A DNA stretch of 64,000 nucleotides from Hanstruepera ponticola (GTDB lineage Bacteria; Bacteroidota; Bacteroidia; Flavobacteriales; Flavobacteriaceae): positions 62,001-126,000 of the forward strand of contig NZ_JABANC010000006.1 in assembly GCF_012931685.1 (NCBI RefSeq). Direction: 5' to 3'. The notes under the pieces are model-generated. The model was given only the letters and a program-made list of their open reading frames with translations. It was not told the origin of the DNA and ran no database searches. Of the stretch, positions 8,603 through 18,205 are shown piece after piece (within the stretch, counting starts at the first letter, position 1; each line of letters begins with the position of its first letter). The position numbers and the translations under genes were made by a program.

Positions 8603-8627
8603 AAAGGCTTCAAAATTTGAAGCCTTT
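8603..8627. terminator. Bidirectional terminator between convergent genes
   Basis: AAAGGCTTCAAA and TTTGAAGCCTTT form a perfect stem with a single-base centre, flanked by A and T runs. It sits between the stop codons of the SDR gene and the macroglobulin gene and can serve both. Confidence 0.85.
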
Positions 8628-8631
8628 GTGT

Positions 8632-11600
8632 TTAATTGATAACCGATATTCTAACACCTTCACTATGGCTACTAAATTCTGGTGCGTACATGCTTTGAAT
8701 CGTTGTAATACCATTACTCATGTTTCCAGCATTGTTGACGCGTAAGTCGTATTCAAAAACGTAAACACCTTTTGGTAAATAGTCAAAAAAGAAGTTAGTC
8801 GCTGCATCTTTGGTACTTTCATAATAGCCTAAACCATCCTGCCATTTGTATTGAGACAATACATTTACAGGTTCTAAACCAGAGGCACGCATATCTTTCA
8901 TATGAATGAATTCCATATCCCGATCACTTCGTAATTCAATACGAACGCGAACCAAATCACCTACTTTTAGATTGGTATCTTGGGTAATTTCTGTGATTTC
9001 TTCACCAGTATCGGTATTGGTTTTTTTGAAGAGCTTTTTCTTTAATTGCAATGGTGTTTCAGCTGAAGTAATATTGTCCAAATCTTCAAAGTACTGCCAA
9101 TACAATCCGCCCCAAGCAATACCATCGCCTTTTTTGGTTAAGGTCACCTCTGCCATTTTAGGCTGAATTTCTTGAGTATTCCATGACGTTTTGTAATAGC
9201 CTGCTCCAGCTTCTACTTTAACATTTTCCAATTTAGACGGTTCAAGTTTTTCACCACCAACCAATACATCAACGACTTCCGTAACACTTAACCAATCACT
9301 ACCTTGCAGTAGTAAAGCATAAACAGCTTCGGTAGTGGCCTTGGTTGTTTCCCATTTATTAGTTTGTTTATTTTTTAATAACCAAATTTTAAGGTTGTCA
9401 ATAGTCTTAACATCGTTTTCTATTTCAGAAAAGGCTTCAATCAGTAAGGCTTGGGTTTCAATGGGTGCTTGATACCAATACCATGAAGCGGTATTCTCTT
9501 TCCAGTACATACCCAATTCCTCATTGGTAATACTATTTTCTTTAAGTGATTTTAATATTTTACTGGCCGTTGCATTATCACTCATCCTGTGAGTAATCAA
9601 TGCCATTAGACCTTTGGAATATAGTGAACGACTTAACCAATACTTTTGAATTTGCGATAAGTAGTAAGCCGAAACCTCTTGAACCTTTTTAGATTGCTTA
9701 ACCTCTGGAAAAAAGCTTCGCATGTATAAATAATGCAATTGCGTATGGCTTAAATGATCTTTACTTAAATCAACGTCCTTATTGTATTTGGTAAGGTCGT
9801 TATATTCTTCAATAAATTCTGAATCGAGATAGTGTATGGCTTTGTTAATGATTGATGCTTCTCTATAATTCTGAATGACATTTAAGTGCTTCAAATGACC
9901 AAAGCCAGTGATGATGTGTTGTGTGATAAATCGGTTTAGTTGGCCACCATGGAACCAAGGCCAAGCACCATTGCTCATTTGGTTTTGTTCCAGTTTTCTT
10001 AAAGCGTTTTGTAATTCGCTGTTCATTTTATTGAGATCAAACAACAAGGCAATACGCTTTTTTTGTTCGGTTTCACTTTGGGCATCACGTAACCAAGGCG
10101 TTTCTTGAATAAGTATGCTTTTTAATTCTTCGTTCTTTTCCAAATTGGATAACAGCGCATCGGTATTTCGCCATTGGTTGAAGACCTCTTGAATACGCGG
10201 ATTGCTATTGGCAATATGACTCGCCAAAGCATTGGCATAATAACGACTAAAGGTTTGCTCATTACACTCGTAAGGATACTCCATAAGGTAAGGCAACGCC
10301 TGAACAGCATACCAAGCCGGATTAGATGTCATTTCCAACGTCAGTTTATGGTGCTTGAGTGTTGTTGAGGTATTAGTTTTTAGTTTATCCAACGTAAAGG
10401 TTCTGGTTTCATTGCTCTTTATCCACATAGGTAAGGTTTCAGTCACTAACATTCTGTTGGATAAAACAGGTATGGCATTTTGTTCACCATCACTAAAATC
10501 ACCTGCTTTAGCAACCACTTTATATTGCACAGCATCCACCGAATCTGGAATGGATAAACTCCAGGATACTTGTGTATTACCATCTTTTTCTACATTAAAA
10601 TCATAAGTTTTGCTAGGCATCATATCATCATAGGGTAATGATGTGATAAGTTTATTTGTGATTTCTTTACCTGAAACTGCATCAAACAATTGCAGCTGTG
10701 CTTGACCGGAAAGATTACTATCTGAAAGGTTTGCAATTTTAGTACTGATAACAATTTTGTCACCATGACGTAAAAATCGTGGTGCGTTTGGGATGACCAT
10801 CAATTCCTTTTGGGTAACGGTTTCCAGTTTGGTTACCGCACTTTCCAACGTTTTGGTATGTGCCAGTAATTGCAATTTCCATTGGGTTAAGGCTTCTGGC
10901 GTAGCAAAACTAAAACTCACGTTACCTTCCGAATCCGTTTGCAACTGTGGAAAGAAAAAGGCGGTTTCCTGTAAGTTTTTACGGATGGAAATGTCCTCGA
11001 AATTTGAATTAAAATTTAATCCTTTTTCAGAGCTTAGTAAATAAGCAGTAGAGTCTTTAATAGCTAATCCAGAAACTTTTCCAGCTAAACTTTGAACCAC
11101 ATTTGCATTTTCAGAATCTTCTAAAGCATCTGCATTTACTATTTGATAAGCAGTAGTAATTTCATCTTTTTTTCTTTTCATTCCAAGTGCCGTTATAACT
11201 ACTTCTTCTAACGCATTGGAATCAGGCTCTAGAGCAATATTTAATGAATTATCTTTAGATATTATATATTCTTTGGTAGTATAACCAATATAGCTAAAAA
11301 CTAATACATCTCCTCTATTAGCTTTAATTGAAAAATTTCCATCAAAATCTGTTTGTGTTCCATCAGTAGCACCTTTAATCATAATATTTACACCGGGTAA
11401 TGGAAGCCCATTTTCATCACTGATAGTTCCTGCTATGATCCCTTCTTGAATGGTTGATTTATAAGAGGAATTATCTTTTAATCTTATCTTGTTTAAATAC
11501 TGTTGTCTGACGTATCTATTAAACAGATTAAAACCAAACCAATTGAGTTGGTCATAAGCTTGATGTGGATAATTGATATAGGCTCTGTTTAAATTTTGAA

Positions 11601-14600
11601 CTCTAAAGTTTCGGGTGCCAAAACTATAGCCTGCATTTCTACTATTACTACTGTTATATTGTTGGTTGTATATAGGATTAAAGTTCCAATCATGCGTTTT
11701 AAACTGGTCTAAAGACGCATCATACATACTCGCCAAGAGTTCGGCAGAGACTTGCTCGCCTTTGGGTCCTTTGATTTTAAAGTTCCAAGTTTCATCGGTT
11801 CCCGGCTGGAGCTTGTCTCTAAACGTTGTTGTTTCAATCTCTAAATCGGTTTTTGGATAAGGCACATTAATGTATTCCATGCCGGATTGAAAGTCATTGG
11901 CAAACGCAAAACTATAATGTATAGCGAAACCACCTAAATCATCTTTGGTTACTGGAATTTCAATGTTTTTTTTGCTGTTGTTAAGCTCAAGCACATAAGT
12001 GTTTATGGTTTTATGGTCTTTTTCTACATCTAGCGTTACGGTTACATTTTGTGCTGCAGAACCTATAGTAAGCAATACCGTTTCATTAGCCTGATAACTT
12101 GATTTTTGAGTTGTAATGCTAAATAATTGCTTATCGGCAAGGGTTTTATCTTGGTCACTATAGAGTGTGGTTTTGGCTTCAGCTTTCACATCTTGACCAA
12201 AAGCATCTTGGCTTTCCAGAACAATCACATACTGACCAGATTGCCATTTTTTGATGTTGCCTAACGCAACGGTTTTGGCTGTTTCCGAATCAAAACGCTT
12301 CTCAAAAACCAGTTCACCTTTTTTCCAGTTGTTTGGGTTGTGTTCGTCTTGATAGGCATCATGAGGAAATTTAGATTTAAATTCTGCTTCTGGAAGCATA
12401 GGGTAGTCTGGTGCTTGCCAAGGTCTTGTTCGCAGCACATAGTCAGGTGCTTTTAACTTATAAATTTTGATGGTTCCTTTGGCAGGCACAATTTCACCGT
12501 TCAGATTTTGGGTCATGATATCCAGTTTATGCTCCTTATTGGTTTTATCCAAAAGATTATCAACCGAAATTGCAGCTGTCATAGCATGATAACCCACATT
12601 CACGATGGTTGTGGCACTTCGGGTTTCGCCATTAATATCGGTTACATCAGCAGTAATCTCATAATTGAAAATAGGTTGCGAGTCTAGGTCAACACTCAAA
12701 TCAGGAATCGCTTTAAAGATTATCTTAAATTCCCCTTTATCATTGGTTATGGTTTCGCCATGCGTGATTTCCTGTGGTTCACTACCAAAAGCTGGACGAT
12801 ACCAATAATACCAGCTGGGATAACGCACTTTACGATGAACACGATACACCACTTTAGCATTGGTGATGTTACTGCCTGCATAGGCTAGGGCATTTCCAGT
12901 TACTGTAATGGAATCGTTTATTTTAAAGGTTTCGGTTATGGGTTTAAACGTAGTTTTAAACTTGGGACGTTTGTATTCTTCAACTGAAAAATAATATTCC
13001 ATATCAAAATCACTATCGTCACCATAAAAATTGATGTAATACTCACCATTTAATCCAGAATTCGGTAAAATAAATTCTCCAGAAACAGAACCAAATTCAT
13101 TTGACTTTAATTCTATCTCTGCAATTTCATTATCGTTGGTATCAAAAACATCAATATAAAATAATTCATTTGGAATAACCTCTGATTTACCATCTTCGGT
13201 TTTCATGGCAATACCCTTAAAATAGACTGTTTGACCAGGTCTGTATATACTTCTATCAGTAAATACAAAGCCTTTGTAACTAATCCTATCTTTTTGCGGA
13301 TTGTGAGTTTGGTTGATATAAAAATCACCAAAATAGGCCTTGTCTTCTTTGGTAAGCGCTTCAATTTTCACCTGTGTCCAACGCTCACCCGTTTTTTCTA
13401 TTTCTATAGCTCCTCGGGCATTGGTAGTCAATTTTTTTTGTTTGACACTACCATTGTAGTTCTTTTTGTATGAAATGTTAACGACGATATTCTCAATAGG
13501 TTTGCCATTATTCCGGTCAATAAACTGATAACTTTGTTTGTGGTTTTCAGTTTTATCAACCAAAGCGATATTGGTCACCTGAATGGTTTGTGCCGCAAAA
13601 ATATCACTGTTAGGAACTTTGGCAACCATCAAGTAACGACCGTTTGCCAATTGTGGAATAAGGACTTCAGTACTATGTTGCTGATAGTCTTTGACATCGC
13701 GCAAATTGGCATCCCATGATTGGGTTAGATTTAACGTTCTAAAAAACTGAATTTGATCTTCTGTTCGGTAGGTTTTGTTAAAGATTTCAAACTGTTTATT
13801 GGTGAGCTTATAAGCTTTGAAATCTAAAGCATTAATGTTTTTATAGCGAACCAACAGACGAGACTCCTGTTGTATAGGTATGTAGTTTTCTATTTGTAAT
13901 TGCAAGCTAGGTTGCAGAATCCGTTGTTTGAGTGCCACGCATTTTTCAGCACCAATACTTTTTGGAAATGCCGAAATTACCGATTGACAAAGGTCAAACG
14001 ATTCCTTTATTTTCCATTGATGGGTTTCGTCGGTTTTAGGTTGATATTGACTACCTTGTTGATACCATAATTGGGCTATTTCAAAATTATATAATACTGA
14101 AATGGGATGGTTACTGTAATAATTACGGGAGGCTTTAAGGGCTTGTAATAACACATCTTCCTTATTGCTAAATGTGGCATGTTGTGTTACAAATTGCAGT
14201 CGATTGATATCCACATCAGCTAATGCTTCTGGTGATGCGTCTTTTAAATGAAATTGAATAAGATCTTGATAGATTTTTAAAGCTTGTAATTGTAAAGAAG
14301 TAGAATCTTTTGAAGACATCTTCAATCGTGAAAAAGCTATTGCATCGCTCAAATAATCAGGATTGTCTATTTCAAATTTATATGCAGGTTTAGTAATACT
14401 ATTTTCATCGGTTTTATAAAATTCTAAAGCGTTATGAGCGAGTAAATCATATAAGGTTGGACGAAATAGTTTTGAATTTTTTTGTTCGCTAATTATAACG
14501 GCATAATCTTCAAGCTTGGTTTGTTGTAGGATGAGTCCGTTTTGTAATGAATTTTGATAATGTAGTTGGATTTCAGCAAAAAGCGTTTCTAAATCCCAGG

Positions 14601-15018
14601 TTCTAAAATCGGTTTTATCTACTTTTTCAGAAGTATTGGTTCGGTTATAGAATTTCCATCTATTCTGTTGAAAATATTGCCAATACATGGTTGCCAGCAT
14701 GTTTTCCAAAACGTTTCTTGTAGGTGCTTGACTGTTTTTTATTTCGGCTTTAAAGTCATTTATAATGGTTAACTGCGCATCTTCTTCCAAGATTAAGGCA
14801 TACTTGCTTTTAAATAGTAATGCTTTGATGAATTGTGGTTCGTTTTGTTCCTCTTTGGCTAACTCAGATATTTGCTGTACTATTTCAAGAGCCGATTTGG
14901 GCAAGCCTTCGGATTCTAATTGATCAACATTATTCCAAAGTTTGTCATAATCAGAATTTTGGGCATGTAATATATTAATAGCCAATACGATCATTATAAA
15001 AAAAGTAAGCTGTTTCAT
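8632..15018 (-). CDS. Alpha-2-macroglobulin family protein with inserted SusC-like CarboxypepD_reg/TonB-plug segment
   Basis: The protein has 2128 residues from the ATG at 15018 (MKQLTFFIMIVLAINILHAQ, a Sec signal peptide without lipobox). The N-terminal 20-370 is mostly helical. An MG2-type domain lies around 570-690 (TDRSIYRPGQTVYFKG). The A2M domain begins near 1340 (SIRKNLQETAFFFPQL). The thioester motif is CNEQ (Cys near 1585, codons 10255-10266), so covalent capture is plausible. A C-terminal receptor-like domain ends the protein. Residues about 1191-1325 are instead a SusC-type carboxypeptidase-regulatory domain, a TonB-box-like LEEVVITALG and the start of a plug. They match the SusC encoded at 30636-33758 at about two-thirds of positions by hand alignment. 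Bacterial macroglobulins trap proteases in the periplasm; the role of the insert is unknown. A start at 15060 would precede the signal peptide and is rejected. Confidence 0.92.
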   Translation of the reverse strand: MKQLTFFIMIVLAINILHAQNSDYDKLWNNVDQLESEGLPKSALEIVQQISELAKEEQNEPQFIKALLFKSKYALILEEDAQLTIINDFKAEIKNSQAPTRNVLENMLATMYWQYFQQNRWKFYNRTNTSEKVDKTDFRTWDLETLFAEIQLHYQNSLQNGLILQQTKLEDYAVIISEQKNSKLFRPTLYDLLAHNALEFYKTDENSITKPAYKFEIDNPDYLSDAIAFSRLKMSSKDSTSLQLQALKIYQDLIQFHLKDASPEALADVDINRLQFVTQHATFSNKEDVLLQALKASRNYYSNHPISVLYNFEIAQLWYQQGSQYQPKTDETHQWKIKESFDLCQSVISAFPKSIGAEKCVALKQRILQPSLQLQIENYIPIQQESRLLVRYKNINALDFKAYKLTNKQFEIFNKTYRTEDQIQFFRTLNLTQSWDANLRDVKDYQQHSTEVLIPQLANGRYLMVAKVPNSDIFAAQTIQVTNIALVDKTENHKQSYQFIDRNNGKPIENIVVNISYKKNYNGSVKQKKLTTNARGAIEIEKTGERWTQVKIEALTKEDKAYFGDFYINQTHNPQKDRISYKGFVFTDRSIYRPGQTVYFKGIAMKTEDGKSEVIPNELFYIDVFDTNDNEIAEIELKSNEFGSVSGEFILPNSGLNGEYYINFYGDDSDFDMEYYFSVEEYKRPKFKTTFKPITETFKINDSITVTGNALAYAGSNITNAKVVYRVHRKVRYPSWYYWYRPAFGSEPQEITHGETITNDKGEFKIIFKAIPDLSVDLDSQPIFNYEITADVTDINGETRSATTIVNVGYHAMTAAISVDNLLDKTNKEHKLDIMTQNLNGEIVPAKGTIKIYKLKAPDYVLRTRPWQAPDYPMLPEAEFKSKFPHDAYQDEHNPNNWKKGELVFEKRFDSETAKTVALGNIKKWQSGQYVIVLESQDAFGQDVKAEAKTTLYSDQDKTLADKQLFSITTQKSSYQANETVLLTIGSAAQNVTVTLDVEKDHKTINTYVLELNNSKKNIEIPVTKDDLGGFAIHYSFAFANDFQSGMEYINVPYPKTDLEIETTTFRDKLQPGTDETWNFKIKGPKGEQVSAELLASMYDASLDQFKTHDWNFNPIYNQQYNSSNSRNAGYSFGTRNFRVQNLNRAYINYPHQAYDQLNWFGFNLFNRYVRQQYLNKIRLKDNSSYKSTIQEGIIAGTISDENGLPLPGVNIMIKGATDGTQTDFDGNFSIKANRGDVLVFSYIGYTTKEYIISKDNSLNIALEPDSNALEEVVITALGMKRKKDEITTAYQIVNADALEDSENANVVQSLAGKVSGLAIKDSTAYLLSSEKGLNFNSNFEDISIRKNLQETAFFFPQLQTDSEGNVSFSFATPEALTQWKLQLLAHTKTLESAVTKLETVTQKELMVIPNAPRFLRHGDKIVISTKIANLSDSNLSGQAQLQLFDAVSGKEITNKLITSLPYDDMMPSKTYDFNVEKDGNTQVSWSLSIPDSVDAVQYKVVAKAGDFSDGEQNAIPVLSNRMLVTETLPMWIKSNETRTFTLDKLKTNTSTTLKHHKLTLEMTSNPAWYAVQALPYLMEYPYECNEQTFSRYYANALASHIANSNPRIQEVFNQWRNTDALLSNLEKNEELKSILIQETPWLRDAQSETEQKKRIALLFDLNKMNSELQNALRKLEQNQMSNGAWPWFHGGQLNRFITQHIITGFGHLKHLNVIQNYREASIINKAIHYLDSEFIEEYNDLTKYNKDVDLSKDHLSHTQLHYLYMRSFFPEVKQSKKVQEVSAYYLSQIQKYWLSRSLYSKGLMALITHRMSDNATASKILKSLKENSITNEELGMYWKENTASWYWYQAPIETQALLIEAFSEIENDVKTIDNLKIWLLKNKQTNKWETTKATTEAVYALLLQGSDWLSVTEVVDVLVGGEKLEPSKLENVKVEAGAGYYKTSWNTQEIQPKMAEVTLTKKGDGIAWGGLYWQYFEDLDNITSAETPLQLKKKLFKKTNTDTGEEITEITQDTNLKVGDLVRVRIELRSDRDMEFIHMKDMRASGLEPVNVLSQYKWQDGLGYYESTKDAATNFFFDYLPKGVYVFEYDLRVNNAGNMSNGITTIQSMYAPEFSSHSEGVRISVIN

Positions 15019-15131
15019 AGTTATTGTTTTGTACAAGGGTACATTCAAAAGTTGTTCCAAAAAAACACCAATTCGGTATTGTTGGTTTTTGATGAGTGAA
15101 GTTAGTTATTTTTAGAGTGAATGAGAAAGGT

Positions 15132-15139
15132 TATCTTTG
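15132..15139 (+). promoter_or_regulatory. Probable -7 element (TATCTTTG) for the TPR gene
   Basis: TATCTTTG fits TAnnTTTG and ends 19 bases before the ATG at 15159. The -33 position holds TTTTTA rather than TTG, so the match is partial. Confidence 0.45.
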
Positions 15140-15158
15140 TAAAATCGACACTTATGTT

Positions 15159-16112
15159 ATGAAAAAGTTTTGTTTGCTTTTATTAATTCCTTTTGCATTG
15201 CATTCACAAAATGTAGTTCAGGAAACAGAATTTCTATTGGATAAAAAAAAGTATGAACAAGCTGAAGTTGTTATTGAAAATTACGTTTTAGATAATCCAA
15301 ATGATCCAAAAAGTATTGAGTTGTTAGGTGATGCTTATGCCTATCAAGAAAAATGGGACAAAGCTGTTGAGCAATATAAAAAACTGGTAGATTTAAATCC
15401 GCGTGTAGCTGAATATCAATACAAATATGGTGGTGCAATGGGTATGAAAGCACTGGAAGTCAATAAAGTGACAGCCTTGTTTATGATTGATGATGTTGAA
15501 GAGGCTTTTTTGAAAGCCATAGCATTGGATAAAAATCATATTAATGCACGTTGGGCTTTGGTTGAATATTACGTCCAATTACCAGGAATTATTGGAGGAA
15601 GTGTTTCTAAATCGTTGCAGTATGCCAATGAGTTAGAATCTATTTCAAAAGTTGATGGCTATTTGGCTAAAGGTTATATTTATGAATATGATGATGAGCC
15701 AGAACTGGCTGAAAAATATTATAAAATGGCCATTAAAACAGGTGGCTCACTAAATTGTTATGAAAAGTTAACAGCTTTTTATGAAAAACAACAACAACCT
15801 GATTATGCTATTCAAAATATAGAAGCATCCCAAAAAAAACATAATCGAAACGCTTTACATTATCAAATTGGTAAAGTAGCTGCAGAATATAACATACAAT
15901 TGGAAAAAGGAGAAGCGTGTTTACAAATTTATCTGGAGAATTACTCCGCTGAAGACGGAGTGCCCAAAGCTTGGGCCCATTACCGTTTAGCACAAATATA
16001 TAGGATTCAGAATAAAAAGGACTTGGCACTTAATCACATTCAACGGGCTATTAGCGAACTTCCAAAAGTTAAAGTTTTTGGCGAAGAGAAAAGCCAAATT
16101 TTAAAACTGTAA
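15159..16112 (+). CDS. Secreted tetratricopeptide-repeat protein
   Basis: The ATG at 15159 opens a signal peptide (MKKFCLLLLIPFALHSQ). A start at 15096 would lie upstream of the promoter element and is rejected. The 317-residue protein has several TPR-like helical pairs: YEQAEVVIENYVLDNPNDPK, WDKAVEQYKKLVDLNPR, DLALNHIQRAISELPK. The segment LVEYYVQLPGIIGGSVSKSL is typical of a conserved bacterial TPR family. It is probably a periplasmic protein-protein interaction scaffold. It is divergently transcribed from the macroglobulin gene, so a functional link is possible but unproven. Confidence 0.85.
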   Translation: MKKFCLLLLIPFALHSQNVVQETEFLLDKKKYEQAEVVIENYVLDNPNDPKSIELLGDAYAYQEKWDKAVEQYKKLVDLNPRVAEYQYKYGGAMGMKALEVNKVTALFMIDDVEEAFLKAIALDKNHINARWALVEYYVQLPGIIGGSVSKSLQYANELESISKVDGYLAKGYIYEYDDEPELAEKYYKMAIKTGGSLNCYEKLTAFYEKQQQPDYAIQNIEASQKKHNRNALHYQIGKVAAEYNIQLEKGEACLQIYLENYSAEDGVPKAWAHYRLAQIYRIQNKKDLALNHIQRAISELPKVKVFGEEKSQILKL

Positions 16113-16162
16113 TTAGCAGAAAAACTTCGGGCTACCCACTTCTCACTTCCAACAGCAATTCT

Positions 16163-16170
16163 TATATTTG
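16163..16170 (+). promoter_or_regulatory. Probable -7 element (TATATTTG) for mpl
   Basis: TATATTTG fits TAnnTTTG and ends 19 bases before the mpl ATG. No TTG is present at the expected -33 spacing. Confidence 0.45.
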
Positions 16171-16189
16171 AATTCTACAAAATCATTCT

Positions 16190-17542
16190 ATGAACGTACA
16201 TTTTATAGCTATTGGAGGTGCTGCCATGCACAATTTAGCCATAGCACTGCATAACAAAGGATATCAAGTTACGGGGAGTGACGATACTATTTTTGATCCC
16301 TCTAAATCTAGATTGGAAGCCAAAGGATTATTTCCCAAACAATTTGGATGGTACCCAGAAAAAATTAATGATAAGCTAGACGCTATTGTTTTGGGTATGC
16401 ATGCTAAAGCCGATAATCCGGAGTTGTTGAAAGCTCAAGAGTTAGGCTTGAAAATTTATAGCTATCCTGAATTTTTGTACGAGCAATCAAAAGACAAAAC
16501 CCGTGTGGTTATAGGTGGTAGCCATGGAAAAACGACAATAACTTCCATGATTTTACACGTCATGCACTATCATGATCGTGATGTGGATTATATGGTAGGT
16601 GCGCAATTAGAAGGCTTTGATGTGATGGTGAAACTTACTGAACAGAATGATTTTATTGTTCTGGAAGGCGATGAGTATTTAAGCTCACCTATTGATAGAC
16701 GACCAAAATTTCATTTGTATAAACCCAATATTGCGTTGTTGAGTGGAATTGCCTGGGATCATATCAATGTGTTTCCAACTTATGAAAATTATGTAGAGCA
16801 GTTTAGCATTTTTGTGGATAGTATTGTAAAAGGGGGAAGTATCACTTACAATGCTGAAGATAAGGAAGTATCACGAGTAGTAGAAACTTCTGAAAATACC
16901 ATTAGAAAATTACCATATCACACACCGGAATACACCGTTGAAAATGGCGAAACATTATTAGAAACTCCTGAAGGGCCTATACCCATTGAAGTTTTTGGTG
17001 AGCACAACCTAAACAATTTGGCTGGTGCTAAATGGATTTGCCAGCACATGGGTATTGACGAGGATGACTTTTATGAGGCTATAGCTACATTTAAAGGGGC
17101 TAGCAAACGTTTGGAAAAAATAGCTGAAGGTAAAAACAGTATAGCTTATAAAGACTTTGCACATTCGCCGAGTAAGGTAGCTGCTACAACCAAAGCCCTA
17201 AAAGAACAATACCCAGATAGAACCTTGGTAGCCTGCTTGGAATTACATACTTACAGTAGTTTGAATGCCGAGTTTTTAAAAGAATATAAAGGCGCATTAG
17301 ATGCAGCAGATGTGGCTGTGGTATTTTATTCGCCACATGCTGTAGAAATTAAAAAACTGGAGGAAGTCACCCACGAGCAAATTGCCACAGCTTTTGAACG
17401 TGACGACCTGATTATTTATACCAATCCAGACGATTTTAAAAACTATTTATTCTCGCAAGATTTTAAAAATAAAGCTCTGCTGCTTATGAGTTCCGGTAAT
17501 TATGGTGGCTTGGATTTTGATGAGGTAAAAAAATTGTTTTAA
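16190..17542 (+). CDS. mpl: UDP-N-acetylmuramate:L-alanyl-gamma-D-glutamyl-meso-diaminopimelate ligase (Mpl)
   Basis: Mpl re-attaches recycled tripeptide to UDP-MurNAc in peptidoglycan recycling. The 450-residue Mur ligase begins with the UDP-binding Rossmann segment HFIAIGGAAMHNLA and has the ATP-binding loop VIGGSHGKTTITSM around residue 108. It also has the substrate-region signatures LEGDEYLSSPIDRRPKF and KDFAHSPSKVAAT. The DEY and the HSPSK motifs favour Mpl over MurC. The length matches Mpl. It is cytoplasmic and acts as a single-gene step. It is followed 22 bases later by a lipoprotein gene. Confidence 0.93.
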   Translation: MNVHFIAIGGAAMHNLAIALHNKGYQVTGSDDTIFDPSKSRLEAKGLFPKQFGWYPEKINDKLDAIVLGMHAKADNPELLKAQELGLKIYSYPEFLYEQSKDKTRVVIGGSHGKTTITSMILHVMHYHDRDVDYMVGAQLEGFDVMVKLTEQNDFIVLEGDEYLSSPIDRRPKFHLYKPNIALLSGIAWDHINVFPTYENYVEQFSIFVDSIVKGGSITYNAEDKEVSRVVETSENTIRKLPYHTPEYTVENGETLLETPEGPIPIEVFGEHNLNNLAGAKWICQHMGIDEDDFYEAIATFKGASKRLEKIAEGKNSIAYKDFAHSPSKVAATTKALKEQYPDRTLVACLELHTYSSLNAEFLKEYKGALDAADVAVVFYSPHAVEIKKLEEVTHEQIATAFERDDLIIYTNPDDFKNYLFSQDFKNKALLLMSSGNYGGLDFDEVKKLF

Positions 17543-17564
17543 TATATTTACTAAAACCTTTAAT

Positions 17565-18203
17565 ATGAAGAATATCTTATTCATTTTCCTTGTTATACTA
17601 TTTTCATGTAGTTCAAGTGATGACAAAATTGGAAACAGAATTCCTGAAGCTTCAAGTTTTTACGGATTAAAAATTGGAAATTCTTGGGTTTATAAAACAG
17701 ATAGATTTAGTTTTTCTGACAATCAATATTATGATTCAGGAATTATTGATTCAGTTTCAGTAATTGGAATAGAGAACATTTTTGATAATGATTACTTTGT
17801 AATAGAAACTATTACATCAGGTAACAGTATAGGTAGTGCCTATGGAAACTTAAATGGGGTAAAGTATGAATATTTAAGAGAATCGGAAGGAGCTTTATTG
17901 AATGAAAATAATGAAGTAATTTTTGACAATGATGACTTTACAGAAAAAATAATAAATCAAGGAAATTGGGGTGCTTTATACGAAAGACTTGTGGAGGAGA
18001 TGGCCAATGTTACAGTTCCAGCTGGGGAATTTGTTTGTTATGATAGACATCGTTATGGTAGAACACCAGATGGACATTTAATGCCTTCATTGGATCATGA
18101 ATATTATGCGGAGGGTATTGGTTTAATTTATGATTCGACCTCATGGTTAGTAGAAGAGAATCCATTTGTAATTAAAAAATTAGATTCGTATTCAGTTCGA
18201 TAA
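17565..18203 (+). CDS. Uncharacterised lipoprotein with acidic post-cysteine signal
   Basis: The 212-residue protein has a lipoprotein signal peptide with lipobox LFSC (cysteine at residue 15) followed by SSSDDK. In flavobacteria an acidic stretch right after the cysteine directs lipoproteins to the cell surface, so this is probably surface-exposed. The body begins EASSFYGLKIGNSWVYKTDR, a GNSWVY pattern common in secreted flavobacterial beta-rich proteins. I do not recognise a domain. It may be co-transcribed with mpl or have its own promoter in the 22-base gap. It converges on the PaiB-like gene with only two bases between their ends. Confidence 0.75.
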   Translation: MKNILFIFLVILFSCSSSDDKIGNRIPEASSFYGLKIGNSWVYKTDRFSFSDNQYYDSGIIDSVSVIGIENIFDNDYFVIETITSGNSIGSAYGNLNGVKYEYLRESEGALLNENNEVIFDNDDFTEKIINQGNWGALYERLVEEMANVTVPAGEFVCYDRHRYGRTPDGHLMPSLDHEYYAEGIGLIYDSTSWLVEENPFVIKKLDSYSVR

Positions 18204-18205
18204 AA

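Noticed and set aside
10122-10310. Several short frames inside the macroglobulin region on both strands (e.g. here)
   Set aside because: They fall inside one long intact coding frame with a coherent domain order.
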